DNA of 64,000 nt from Pontederia crassipes (taxonomy: Eukaryota; Streptophyta; Magnoliopsida; Commelinales; Pontederiaceae), in NCBI GenBank assembly GCA_030549335.1, contig CM060195.1, positions 15,679,501 to 15,743,500 of the forward strand. Direction: 5' to 3'. Made by a program: the position numbers and the translations under genes. Below, piece by piece: positions 45,701 through 58,893 of this stretch (the first letter of the stretch is position 1; every line of letters starts with the position of its first letter). The notes under the pieces are model-generated. The model did no database searches and had not been told where the DNA came from. It was given only the letters and a program-made list of their open reading frames with translations.

Positions 45701-48700
45701 TATAGATACTTATTACAACCTTTGTGTGCCCTAAGAGGTGATTGATCTTTAGAACTTTAACTCTATTTCAAACCGAAGTTGAACCGTTACAATCAAAGAT
45801 ATCGCTCTTGGGGATTAGAGTCTTAGAGTAAGGTTCAAAGCTATATGTTATAGATACTTATTACAACCTTTGGGTGTCCTAAGAGGTGATAGATCTTTAG
45901 AACTTTAACTCTATTTCAAACCGAAGTTGAACCGTTACAATCAAAGATAACGCTCTTGGGGATTAGAGTCTTAGAATTATGGTCAAAGTTATAAGTTATA
46001 GATACTTATTACAACCTTTGGGTGTCCTAAGAGGTGATAGATCTTTTGAACTTTAACTCTATTTCAAACCGAAGTTGAACCGTTACAATCAAAGATAACG
46101 CTCTTGGGGATTAGAGTCTTAGAGTAAGGTTCAAAGCTATAAGTTATAGATACTTATTACAACCTTTGGGTGCCTTAAGAGGTGATAGATTTTTAGAACT
46201 CTAACTCTATTTCAAACCGAAGTTGAACCGTTACAATCAAAGATAACGCTCTTGGGGATTAGAGTCTTAGAGTAAGGTTCAAAGCTATAAGTTATAGATA
46301 CTTATTACAACCTTTGGGTGTCCTAAGAGGTGATAGATCTTTAGAACTTTAACTCTATTTCAAACCGAAGTTGAACCGTTACAATCAAAGATAACGCTCT
46401 TGGGGATTAGAGTCTTAGAGTAAGGTTCAAAGCTATAAGTTATAGACACTTATTACAACCTTTGGGTGTCCTAAGAGGTGATTGATCTTTAGAACTTTAA
46501 CTCTATTTCAAACCGAAGTTGAACCGTTACAATCAAAGATAACGCTCTTGGGGATTAGAGTCTTAGAGTAAGGTTCAAAGCTATAAGTTATAGATACTTA
46601 TTACAACCTTTGGGTGTCCTAAGAGGTGATAGATCTTTAGAACTTTAACTCTATTTCAAACCGAAGTTGAACCGTTACAATCAAAGATAACGCTCTTGGG
46701 GATTAGAGTCTTAGAGTAAGGTTCAAAGCTATAAGTTATAGATACTTATTACAACCTTTGGGTGCCATAAGAGGTGATAGATCTTTAGAAATCTAACTCT
46801 ATTGCAATCCGAAGTTGAACCGTTACAATCAAAGATAACGCTCTTGGGGATTAGTGTCTTAGAGTAAGGTTCAAAGCTATAAGTTATAGATAATTATTAC
46901 AACATTTGGGTGCCCTAAGAGGTGATTGATCTTTAGAACTTTAACTCTATTTCAAACCGAAGTTGAACCGTTACAATCAAAGATAACGCTCTTGGGGATT
47001 AGAGTCTTAGAGTAAGGTTCAAAGCTATAAGTTATAGATACTTATTACAACCTTTGGGCGCCCTAAGAGGTGATAGATCTTTAGAACTCTAACTCTATTT
47101 CAAACCGAAGTTGAACCGTTACAATCAAAGATAACGCTCTTGGGGATTAGAGTCTTAGAGTAAGGTTCAAAGCTATAAGTTATAGATACTTATTACAACC
47201 TTTGGGTGCCCTAAGAGGTGATAGATCTTTAGAACTCTAACTCTATTTCAAACCGAAGTTGAACCGTTACAATCAAAGATAACGCTCTTGGGGATTAGAG
47301 TCTTAGAGTAAGGTTCAAAGCTATAAGTTATAGATACTTATTACAACCTTTGGGTGCCCTAAGAGGTGATAGATCTTTAGAACTCTAACTCTATTTCAAA
47401 CCGAAGTTGAACCGTTACAATCAAAGATAACGCTCTTGGGGATTAGAGTCTTAGAGTAAGGTTCAAAGCTATAAGTTATAGATACTTATTACAACCTTTG
47501 GGTGCCTTAAGAGGTGATAGATCTTTAGAACTCTAACTCTATTTCAAACCGAAGTTGAACCGTTACAATCAAAGATAACGCTCTTGGGGATTAGAGTCTT
47601 AGAGTAAGGTTCAAAGCTATAAGTTATAGATACTTATTACAACCTTTGTGTGCCCTAAGAGGTGATTGATCTTTAGAACTTTAACTCTATTTCAAACCGA
47701 AGTTGAACCGTTACAATCAAAGATAACGCTCTTGGGGATTAGAGTCTTAGAGTAAGGTTCAAAGCTATAAGTTATAGATACTTATTACAACCTTTGGGTG
47801 CCTTAAGAGGTGATAGATCTTTAGAACTCTAACTCTATTTCAAACCGAAGTTGAACCGTTACAATCAAAGATAACGCTCTTGGGGATTAGAGTCTTAGAG
47901 TAAGGTTCAAAGCTATAAGTTATAGATACTTATTACAACCTTTGTGTGCCCTAAGAGGTGATTGATCTTTAGAACTTTAACTCTATTTCAAACCGAAGTT
48001 GAACCGTTACAATCAAAGATAACGCTCTTGGGGATTAGAGTCTTAGAGTAAGGTTCAAAGCTATAAGTTATAGACACTTATTACAACCTTTGGGTGTCCT
48101 AAGAGGTGATTGATCTTTAGAACTTTAACTCTATTTCAAACCGAAGTTGAACCGTTACAATCAAAGATAACGCTCTTGTGGATTAGAGTCTTAGAGTAAG
48201 GTTCAAAGCTATAAGTTATAGATACTTATTACAACCTTTGGGTGTCCTAAGAGGTGATAGATCTTTAGAACTTTAACTCTATTTCAAACCAAAGTTGAAC
48301 CGTTACAATCAAAGATAACGCTCTTGGGGATTAGAGTCTTAGAGTAAGGTTCAAAGCTATAAGTTATAGATACTTATTACAACCTTTGGGTGCCATAAGA
48401 GGTGATAGATCTTTAGAAATCTAACTCTATTGCAATCCGAAGTTGAACCGTTACAATCAAAGATAACGCTCTTGGGGATTAGTGTCTTAGAGTAAGGTTC
48501 AAAGCTATAAGTTATAGATAATTATTACAACATTTGGGTGCCCTAAGAGGTGATTGATCTTTAGAACTTTAACTCTATTTCAAACCGAAGTTGAACCGTT
48601 ACAATCAAAGATAACGCTCTTGGGGATTAGAGTCTTGGAGTAAGGTTCAAAGCTATAAGTTATAGATACTTATTACAACCTTCGGGTGCCCTAAGAGGTG

Positions 48701-50000
48701 ATAGATCTTTAGAACTCTAACTCTATTTCAAACCGAAGTTGAACCGTTACAATCAAAGATAACGCTCTTGGGGATTAGAGTCTTAGAGTAAGGTTCAAAG
48801 CTATAAGTTATAGATACTTATTACAACCTTTGGGTGCCCTAAGAGGTGATAGATCTTTAGAACTCTAACTCTATTTCAAACCGAAGTTGAACCGTTACAA
48901 TCAAAGATAACGCTCTTGGGGATTAGAGTCTTAGAGTAAGGTTCAAAGCTATAAGTTATAGATACTTATTACAACCTTTGGGTGTCCTAAGAGGTGATAG
49001 ATCTTTAGAACTTTAACTCTATTTCAAACCAAAGTTGAACCGTTACAATCAAAGATAACGCTCTTGGGGATTAGAGTCTTAGAGTAAGGTTCAAAGCTAT
49101 AAGTTATAGATACTTATTACAACCTTTGGGTGCCATAAGAGGTGATAGATCTTTAGAAATCTAACTCTATTGCAATCCGAAGTTGAACCGTTACAATCAA
49201 AGATAACGCTCTTGGGGATTAGTGTCTTAGAGTAAGGTTCAAAGCTATAAGTTATAGATAATTATTACAACATTTGGGTGCCCTAAGAGGTGATTGATCT
49301 TTAGAACTTTAACTCTATTTCAAACCGAAGTTGAACCGTTACAATCAAAGATAACGCTCTTGGGGATTAGAGTCTTGGAGTAAGGTTCAAAGCTATAAGT
49401 TATAGATACTTATTACAACCTTCGGGTGCCCTAAGAGGTGATAGATCTTTAGAACTCTAACTCTATTTCAAACCGAAGTTGAACCGTTACAATCAAAGAT
49501 AACGCTCTTGGGGATTAGAGTCTTAGAGTAAGGTTCAAAGCTATAAGTTATAGATACTTATTACAACCTTTGGGTGCCCTAAGAGGTGATAGATCTTTAG
49601 AACTCTAACTCTATTTCAAACCGAAGTTGAACCGTTACAATCAAATCAAAGATAACGCTCTTGGGGATTAGAGTCTTAGAGTAAGGTTCAAAGCTATAAG
49701 TTATAGATACTTATTACAACCTTTCTGTGCCCTAAGAGGTGATTGATCTTTAGAACTTTAACTCTATTTCAAACCGAAGTTGAACCGTTACAATCAAAGA
49801 TAACGCTCTTGGGGATTAGAGTCTTAGAGTAAGGTTCAAAGCTATAAGTTATAGACACTTATTACAACCTTTGGGTGTCCTAAGAGGTGATAGATCTTTA
49901 GAACTTTAACTCTATTTCAAACCGAAGTTGAACCGTTACAATCAAAGATAACGCTCTTGGGGATTAGAGTCTTAGAATTAGGGTCAAAGTTATAAGTCAT
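27741..50000 (+). repeat. Large tandem block duplication, offset about 11.13-11.28 kb
   Basis: The AGTTATTGAT variant at 27741 and 39017 (11,276 bp), GCGAAT at 29188 and 40460 (11,272 bp), and AAACCTCTCG at 29923 and 41195 (11,272 bp) share one spacing. GCGAAT at 32601/43729, AAACCTCTCG at 33336/44464 and ATTATGG at 34848/45976 share 11,128 bp, about one monomer less. Roughly 27.7-39.0 kb therefore matches 39.0-50 kb, with small monomer gains and losses. The exact edges cannot be fixed by eye. Confidence 0.75.
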
Positions 50001-53000
50001 AGATAATTATTACAACCTTTGGGTGTCCTAAGAGGTGATAGATCTTTTGAACTTTAACTCTATTTCAAACCGAAGTTGAACCGTTACAATCAAAGATAAC
50101 GCTCTTGGGGATTAGAGTCTTAGAGTAAGGTTCAAAGCTATAAGTTATAGATACTTATTACAACCTTTGGGTGTCCTAAGAGGTGATAGATCTTTTGAAC
50201 TTTAACTCTATTTCAAACCGAAGTTGAACCGTTACAATAAAAGATAACGCTCTTGGGGATTAGAGTCTTAGAGTAAGGTTCAAAGCTATAAGTTATAGAT
50301 ACTTATTACAACCTTTGGGTGCCTTAAGAGGTGATAGATCTTTAGAAATCTAACTCTATTTCAAACCGAAGTTGAACCGTTACAATCAAAGATAACGCTC
50401 TTGGGGATTAGAGTCTTAGAGTAAGGTTCAAAGCTATAAGTTATAGATACTTATTACAACCTTTGTGTGCCCTAAGAGGTGATTGATCTTTAGAACTTTA
50501 ACTCTATTTCAAACCGAAGTTGAACCGTTACAATCAAAGATAACGCTCTTGGGGATTAGAGTCTTAGACTAAGGTTCAAAGCTATAAGTTATAGATAATT
50601 ATTACAACATTTGGGTGCCCTAAGAGGTGATTGATCTTTAGAACTTTAACTCTATTTCAAACCGAAGTTGAACCGTTACAATCAAAGATAACGCTCTTGG
50701 GGATTAGAGTCTTGGAGTAAGGTTCAAAGCTATAAGTTATAGATACTTATTACAACCTTCGGGTGCCCTAAGAGGTGATAGATCTTTAGAACTCTAACTC
50801 TATTTCAAACCGAAGTTGAACCGTTACAATCAAAGATAACGCTCTTGGGGATTAGAGTCTTAGAGTAAGGTTCAAAGCTATAAGTTATAGATACTTATTA
50901 CAACCTTTGGGTGCCCTAAGAGGTGATAGATCTTTAGAACTCTAACTCTATTTCAAACCGAAGTTGAACCGTTACAATCAAATCAAAGATAACGCTCTTG
51001 GGGATTAGAGTCTTAGAGTAAGGTTCAAAGCTATAAGTTATAGATACTTATTACAACCTTTCTGTGCCCTAAGAGGTGATTGATCTTTAGAACTTTAACT
51101 CTATTTCAAACCGAAGTTGAACCGTTACAATCAAAGATAACGCTCTTGGGGATTAGAGTCTTAGAGTAAGGTTCAAAGCTATAAGTTATAGACACTTATT
51201 ACAACCTTTGGGTGTCCTAAGAGGTGATAGATCTTTAGAACTTTAACTCTATTTCAAACCGAAGTTGAACCGTTACAATCAAAGATAACGCTCTTGGGGA
51301 TTAGAGTCTTAGAATTAGGGTCAAAGTTATAAGTCATAGATAATTATTACAACCTTTGGGTGTCCTAAGAGGTGATAGATCTTTTGAACTTTAACTCTAT
51401 TTCAAACCGAAGTTGAACCGTTACAATCAAAGATAACGCTCTTGGGGATTAGAGTCTTAGAGTAAGGTTCAAAGCTATAAGTTATAGACACTTATTACAA
51501 CCTTTGGGTGTCCTAAGAGGTGATAGATCTTTAGAACTTTAACTCTATTTCAAACCGAAGTTGAACCGTTACAATCAAAGATAACGCTCTTGGGGATTAG
51601 AGTCTTAGAATTAGGGTCAAAGTTATAAGTCATAGATACTTATTACAACCTTTGGGTGTCCTAAGAGGTGATAGATCTTTTGAACTTTAACTCTATTTCA
51701 AACCGAAGTTGAACCGTTACAATCAAAGATAACGCTCTTGGGGATTAGAGTCTTAGAGTAAGGTTCAAAGCTATAAGTTATAGATACTTATTACAACCTT
51801 TGTGTGCCCTAAGAGGTGATTGATCTTTAGAACTTTAACTCTATTTCAAACCGAAGTTGAACCGTTACAATCAAAGATAACGCTCTTGGGGATTAGAGTC
51901 TTAGAGTAAGGTTCAAAGCTATAAGTTATAGATACTTATTACAACCTTTGGGTGTCCTAAGAGGTGATAGATCTTTAGAACTTTAACTCTATTTCAAACC
52001 GAAGTTGAACCGTTACAATCAAAGATAACGCTCTTGCGAATTAGAGTCTTAGAGTTAGGGTCAAAGTTATAAGTTATAGATACTTATTACAACCTTTGGG
52101 TGTCCTAAGAGGTGATAGATCTTTTGAACTTTAACTCTATTTCAAACCGAAGTTGAACCGTTACAATCAAAGATAACGCTCTTGGGGATTAGAGTCTTAG
52201 AGTAAGGTTCAAAGCTATAAGTTATAGACACTTATTACAACCTTTGGGTGTCTTAAGAGGTGATAGATCTTTAGAACTTTAACTCTATTTCAAACCGAAG
52301 TTGAACCGTTACAATCTAAGATAACGCTCTTGGGGATTAGAGTCTTAGAGTAAGGTTCAAAGCGATAAGTTATATATACTTATTACAACCTTTGGGTGCC
52401 CTAAGAGGTGATAGATCTTTAGAACTTTAACTCTATTTCAAATCGAAGTTGAACCGTTACAATCAAAGATAACGCTCTTGGGGATTGGAGTCTTAGAGTA
52501 AGGTTCAAACCTATAAGTTATAGATACTTATTACAACCTTTGGGTGCCCTAAGAGGTGATAGATCTTTAGAACTTTAACTCTATTTCAAACCGAAGTTGA
52601 ACCGTTACAATCAAAGATAACGCTCTTGGGGATTGGAGTCTTAGAGTAAGGTTCAAAGCTATAAGTTATATATACTTATTACAACCTTTGGGTGCCCTAA
52701 GAGGTGATAGATCTTTAGAACTCTAACTCTATTTCAAACCGAAGTTGAACCGTTACAATCAAAGATAAACCTCTCGGGGATTAGAGTCTTAGAGTAAGGT
52801 TCAAAGCTATAAGTTATAGATACTTATTACAACCTTTGGGTGCCCTAAGAGGTGATAGATCTTTAGAACTCTAACTCTATTTCAAACCGAAGTTGAACCG
52901 TTACAATCAAATCAAAGATAACGCTCTTGGGGATTAGAGTCTTAGAGTAAGGTTCAAAGCTATAAGTTATAGATACTTATTACAACCTTTCTGTGCCCTA

Positions 53001-56000
53001 AGAAGTGATTGATCTTTAGAACTTTAACTCTATTTCAAACCGAAGTTGAACCGTTACAATCAAAGATAACGCTCTTGGGGATTAGAGTCTTAGAGTAAGG
53101 TTCAAAACTATAAGTTATAGACACTTATTACAACCTTTGGGTGTCCTAAGAGGTGATAGATCTTTAGAACTTTAACTCTATTTCAAACCGAAGTTGAACC
53201 GTTACAATCAAAGATAACGCTCTTGGGGATTAGAGTCTTAGAATTAGGGTCAAAGTTATAAGTCATAGATACTTATTACAACCTTTGGGTGTCCTAAGAG
53301 GTGATAGATCTTTTGAACTTTAACTCTATTTCAAACCGAAGTTGAACCGTTACAATCAAAGATAACGCTCTTGGGGATTAGAGTCTTAGAGTAAGGTTCA
53401 AAGCTATAAGTTATAGATACTTATTACAACCTTTGGGTGTCCTAAGAGGTGATAGATCTTTTGAACTTTAACTCTATTTCAAACCGAAGTTGAACCGTTA
53501 CAATCAAAGATAACGCTCTTGGGGATTAGAGTCTTAGAGTAAGGTTCAAAGCTATAAGTTATAGATACTTATTACAACCTTTGGGTGGCTTAAGAGGTGA
53601 TAGATCTTTAGAACTCTAACTCTATTTCAAACCGAAGTTGAACCGTTACAATCAAAGATAACGCTCTTGGGGATTAGAGTCTTAGAGTAAGGTTCAAAGC
53701 TATAAGTTATAGATACTTATTACAACCTTTGTGTGCCCTAAGAGGTGATTGATCTTTAGAACTTTAACTCTATTTCAAACCGAAGTTGAACCGTTACAAT
53801 CAAAGATAACGCTCTTGGGGATTAGAGTCTTAGACTAAGGTTCAAAGCTATAAGTTATAGATACTTATTACAACCTTTGGGTGCCCTAAGAGGTGATAGA
53901 TCTTTAGAACTCTAACTCTATTTCAAACCGAAGTTGAACCGTTACAATCAAAGATAACGCTCTTGGGGATTAGAGTCTTAGAGTAAGGTTCAAAGCTATA
54001 AGTTATAGATACTTATTACAACCTTTGTGTGCCCTAAGAGGTGATTGATCTTTAGAACTTTAACTCTATTTCAAACCGAAGTTGAACCGTTACAATCAAA
54101 GATATCGCTCTTGGGGATTAGAGTCTTAGAGTAAGGTTCAAAGCTATATGTTATAGATACTTATTACAACCTTTGGGTGTCCTAAGAGGTGATAGATCTT
54201 TAGAACTTTAACTCTATTTCAAACCGAAGTTGAACCGTTACAATCAAAGATAACGCTCTTGGGGATTAGAGTCTTAGAATTATGGTCAAAGTTATAAGTT
54301 ATAGATACTTATTACAACCTTTGGGTGTCCTAAGAGGTGATAGATCTTTTGAACTTTAACTCTATTTCAAACCGAAGTTGAACCGTTACAATCAAAGATA
54401 ACGCTCTTGGGGATTAGAGTCTTAGAGTAAGGTTCAAAGCTATAAGTTATAGATACTTATTACAACCTTTGGGTGCCTTAAGAGGTGATAGATTTTTAGA
54501 ACTCTAACTCTATTTCAAACCGAAGTTGAACCGTTACAATCAAAGATAACGCTCTTGGGGATTAGAGTCTTAGAGTAAGGTTCAAAGCTATAAGTTATAG
54601 ATACTTATTACAACCTTTGGGTGTCCTAAGAGGTGATAGATCTTTAGAACTTTAACTCTATTTCAAACCGAAGTTGAACCGTTACAATCAAAGATAACGC
54701 TCTTGGGGATTAGAGTCTTAGAGTAAGGTTCAAAGCTATAAGTTATAGACACTTATTACAACCTTTGGGTGTCCTAAGAGGTGATTGATCTTTAGAACTT
54801 TAACTCTATTTCAAACCGAAGTTGAACCGTTACAATCAAAGATAACGCTCTTGGGGATTAGAGTCTTAGAGTAAGGTTCAAAGCTATAAGTTATAGATAC
54901 TTATTACAACCTTTGGGTGTCCTAAGAGGTGATAGATCTTTAGAACTTTAACTCTATTTCAAACCGAAGTTGAACCGTTACAATCAAAGATAACGCTCTT
55001 GGGGATTAGAGTCTTAGAGTAAGGTTCAAAGCTATAAGTTATAGATACTTATTACAACCTTTGGGTGCCATAAGAGGTGATAGATCTTTAGAAATCTAAC
55101 TCTATTGCAATCCGAAGTTGAACCGTTACAATCAAAGATAACGCTCTTGGGGATTAGTGTCTTAGAGTAAGGTTCAAAGCTATAAGTTATAGATAATTAT
55201 TACAACATTTGGGTGCCCTAAGAGGTGATTGATCTTTAGAACTTTAACTCTATTTCAAACCGAAGTTGAACCGTTACAATCAAAGATAACGCTCTTGGGG
55301 ATTAGAGTCTTAGAGTAAGGTTCAAAGCTATAAGTTATAGATACTTATTACAACCTTTGGGCGCCCTAAGAGGTGATAGATCTTTAGAACTCTAACTCTA
55401 TTTCAAACCGAAGTTGAACCGTTACAATCAAAGATAACGCTCTTGGGGATTAGAGTCTTAGAGTAAGGTTCAAAGCTATAAGTTATAGATACTTATTACA
55501 ACCTTTGGGTGCCCTAAGAGGTGATAGATCTTTAGAACTCTAACTCTATTTCAAACCGAAGTTGAACCGTTACAATCAAAGATAACGCTCTTGGGGATTA
55601 GAGTCTTAGAGTAAGGTTCAAAGCTATAAGTTATAGATACTTATTACAACCTTTGGGTGCCCTAAGAGGTGATAGATCTTTAGAACTCTAACTCTATTTC
55701 AAACCGAAGTTGAACCGTTACAATCAAAGATAACGCTCTTGGGGATTAGAGTCTTAGAGTAAGGTTCAAAGCTATAAGTTATAGATACTTATTACAACCT
55801 TTGGGTGCCTTAAGAGGTGATAGATCTTTAGAACTCTAACTCTATTTCAAACCGAAGTTGAACCGTTACAATCAAAGATAACGCTCTTGGGGATTAGAGT
55901 CTTAGAGTAAGGTTCAAAGCTATAAGTTATAGATACTTATTACAACCTTTGTGTGCCCTAAGAGGTGATTGATCTTTAGAACTTTAACTCTATTTCAAAC

Positions 56001-58893
56001 CGAAGTTGAACCGTTACAATCAAAGATAACGCTCTTGGGGATTAGAGTCTTAGAGTAAGGTTCAAAGCTATAAGTTATAGATACTTATTACAACCTTTGG
56101 GTGCCTTAAGAGGTGATAGATCTTTAGAACTCTAACTCTATTTCAAACCGAAGTTGAACCGTTACAATCAAAGATAACGCTCTTGGGGATTAGAGTCTTA
56201 GAGTAAGGTTCAAAGCTATAAGTTATAGATACTTATTACAACCTTTGTGTGCCCTAAGAGGTGATTGATCTTTAGAACTTTAACTCTATTTCAAACCGAA
56301 GTTGAACCGTTACAATCAAAGATAACGCTCTTGGGGATTAGAGTCTTAGAGTAAGGTTCAAAGCTATAAGTTATAGACACTTATTACAACCTTTGGGTGT
56401 CCTAAGAGGTGATTGATCTTTAGAACTTTAACTCTATTTCAAACCGAAGTTGAACCGTTACAATCAAAGATAACGCTCTTGTGGATTAGAGTCTTAGAGT
56501 AAGGTTCAAAGCTATAAGTTATAGATACTTATTACAACCTTTGGGTGTCCTAAGAGGTGATAGATCTTTAGAACTTTAACTCTATTTCAAACCAAAGTTG
56601 AACCGTTACAATCAAAGATAACGCTCTTGGGGATTAGAGTCTTAGAGTAAGGTTCAAAGCTATAAGTTATAGATACTTATTACAACCTTTGGGTGCCATA
56701 AGAGGTGATAGATCTTTAGAAATCTAACTCTATTGCAATCCGAAGTTGAACCGTTACAATCAAAGATAACGCTCTTGGGGATTAGTGTCTTAGAGTAAGG
56801 TTCAAAGCTATAAGTTATAGATAATTATTACAACATTTGGGTGCCCTAAGAGGTGATTGATCTTTAGAACTTTAACTCTATTTCAAACCGAAGTTGAACC
56901 GTTACAATCAAAGATAACGCTCTTGGGGATTAGAGTCTTGGAGTAAGGTTCAAAGCTATAAGTTATAGATACTTATTACAACCTTCGGGTGCCCTAAGAG
57001 GTGATAGATCTTTAGAACTCTAACTCTATTTCAAACCGAAGTTGAACCGTTACAATCAAAGATAACGCTCTTGGGGATTAGAGTCTTAGAGTAAGGTTCA
57101 AAGCTATAAGTTATAGATACTTATTACAACCTTTGGGTGCCCTAAGAGGTGATAGATCTTTAGAACTCTAACTCTATTTCAAACCGAAGTTGAACCGTTA
57201 CAATCAAAGATAACGCTCTTGGGGATTAGAGTCTTAGAGTAAGGTTCAAAGCTATAAGTTATAGATACTTATTACAACCTTTGGGTGTCCTAAGAGGTGA
57301 TAGATCTTTAGAACTTTAACTCTATTTCAAACCAAAGTTGAACCGTTACAATCAAAGATAACGCTCTTGGGGATTAGAGTCTTAGAGTAAGGTTCAAAGC
57401 TATAAGTTATAGATACTTATTACAACCTTTGGGTGCCATAAGAGGTGATAGATCTTTAGAAATCTAACTCTATTGCAATCCGAAGTTGAACCGTTACAAT
57501 CAAAGATAACGCTCTTGGGGATTAGTGTCTTAGAGTAAGGTTCAAAGCTATAAGTTATAGATAATTATTACAACATTTGGGTGCCCTAAGAGGTGATTGA
57601 TCTTTAGAACTTTAACTCTATTTCAAACCGAAGTTGAACCGTTACAATCAAAGATAACGCTCTTGGGGATTAGAGTCTTGGAGTAAGGTTCAAAGCTATA
57701 AGTTATAGATACTTATTACAACCTTCGGGTGCCCTAAGAGGTGATAGATCTTTAGAACTCTAACTCTATTTCAAACCGAAGTTGAACCGTTACAATCAAA
57801 GATAACGCTCTTGGGGATTAGAGTCTTAGAGTAAGGTTCAAAGCTATAAGTTATAGATACTTATTACAACCTTTGGGTGCCCTAAGAGGTGATAGATCTT
57901 TAGAACTCTAACTCTATTTCAAACCGAAGTTGAACCGTTACAATCAAATCAAAGATAACGCTCTTGGGGATTAGAGTCTTAGAGTAAGGTTCAAAGCTAT
58001 AAGTTATAGATACTTATTACAACCTTTCTGTGCCCTAAGAGGTGATTGATCTTTAGAACTTTAACTCTATTTCAAACCGAAGTTGAACCGTTACAATCAA
58101 AGATAACGCTCTTGGGGATTAGAGTCTTAGAGTAAGGTTCAAAGCTATAAGTTATAGACACTTATTACAACCTTTGGGTGTCCTAAGAGGTGATAGATCT
58201 TTAGAACTTTAACTCTATTTCAAACCGAAGTTGAACCGTTACAATCAAAGATAACGCTCTTGGGGATTAGAGTCTTAGAATTAGGGTCAAAGTTATAAGT
58301 CATAGATAATTATTACAACCTTTGGGTGTCCTAAGAGGTGATAGATCTTTTGAACTTTAACTCTATTTCAAACCGAAGTTGAACCGTTACAATCAAAGAT
58401 AACGCTCTTGGGGATTAGAGTCTTAGAGTAAGGTTCAAAGCTATAAGTTATAGATACTTATTACAACCTTTGGGTGTCCTAAGAGGTGATAGATCTTTTG
58501 AACTTTAACTCTATTTCAAACCGAAGTTGAACCGTTACAATAAAAGATAACGCTCTTGGGGATTAGAGTCTTAGAGTAAGGTTCAAAGCTATAAGTTATA
58601 GATACTTATTACAACCTTTGGGTGCCTTAAGAGGTGATAGATCTTTAGAAATCTAACTCTATTTCAAACCGAAGTTGAACCGTTACAATCAAAGATAACG
58701 CTCTTGGGGATTAGAGTCTTAGAGTAAGGTTCAAAGCTATAAGTTATAGATACTTATTACAACCTTTGTGTGCCCTAAGAGGTGATTGATCTTTAGAACT
58801 TTAACTCTATTTCAAACCGAAGTTGAACCGTTACAATCAAAGATAACGCTCTTGGGGATTAGAGTCTTAGACTAAGGTTCAAAGCTATAAGTT
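42581..58893 (+). repeat. Tandem block duplication of 8,010-8,303 bp
   Basis: Copy A is about 42581-50590 and copy B about 50591-58893. The offset starts at 8,010 bp. It becomes 8,007 bp after a 3-bp GAG present only in copy A, then exactly 8,303 bp after a two-monomer gain in copy B. Paired variants at 8,303 bp include 43729/52032, 44464/52767, 45841/54144, 45976/54279, 48171/56474, 48631/56934, 49371/57674 and 50234/58537. The match ends near 50,590/58,893, as expected for a direct tandem copy. Confidence 0.85.
51190..51780 (+). repeat. Two-monomer duplication inside copy B
   Basis: The pair ATAGACAC monomer plus GAATTAGGGTC/AAGTCATAG monomer occurs twice in a row, while the matching place in copy A (about 43180-43480) has it once. 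This adds 296 bp. The first copy of the second monomer reads CATAGATAATT and the second CATAGATACTT. It is a clear case of small-scale unequal exchange after the 8-kb duplication. Confidence 0.75.
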
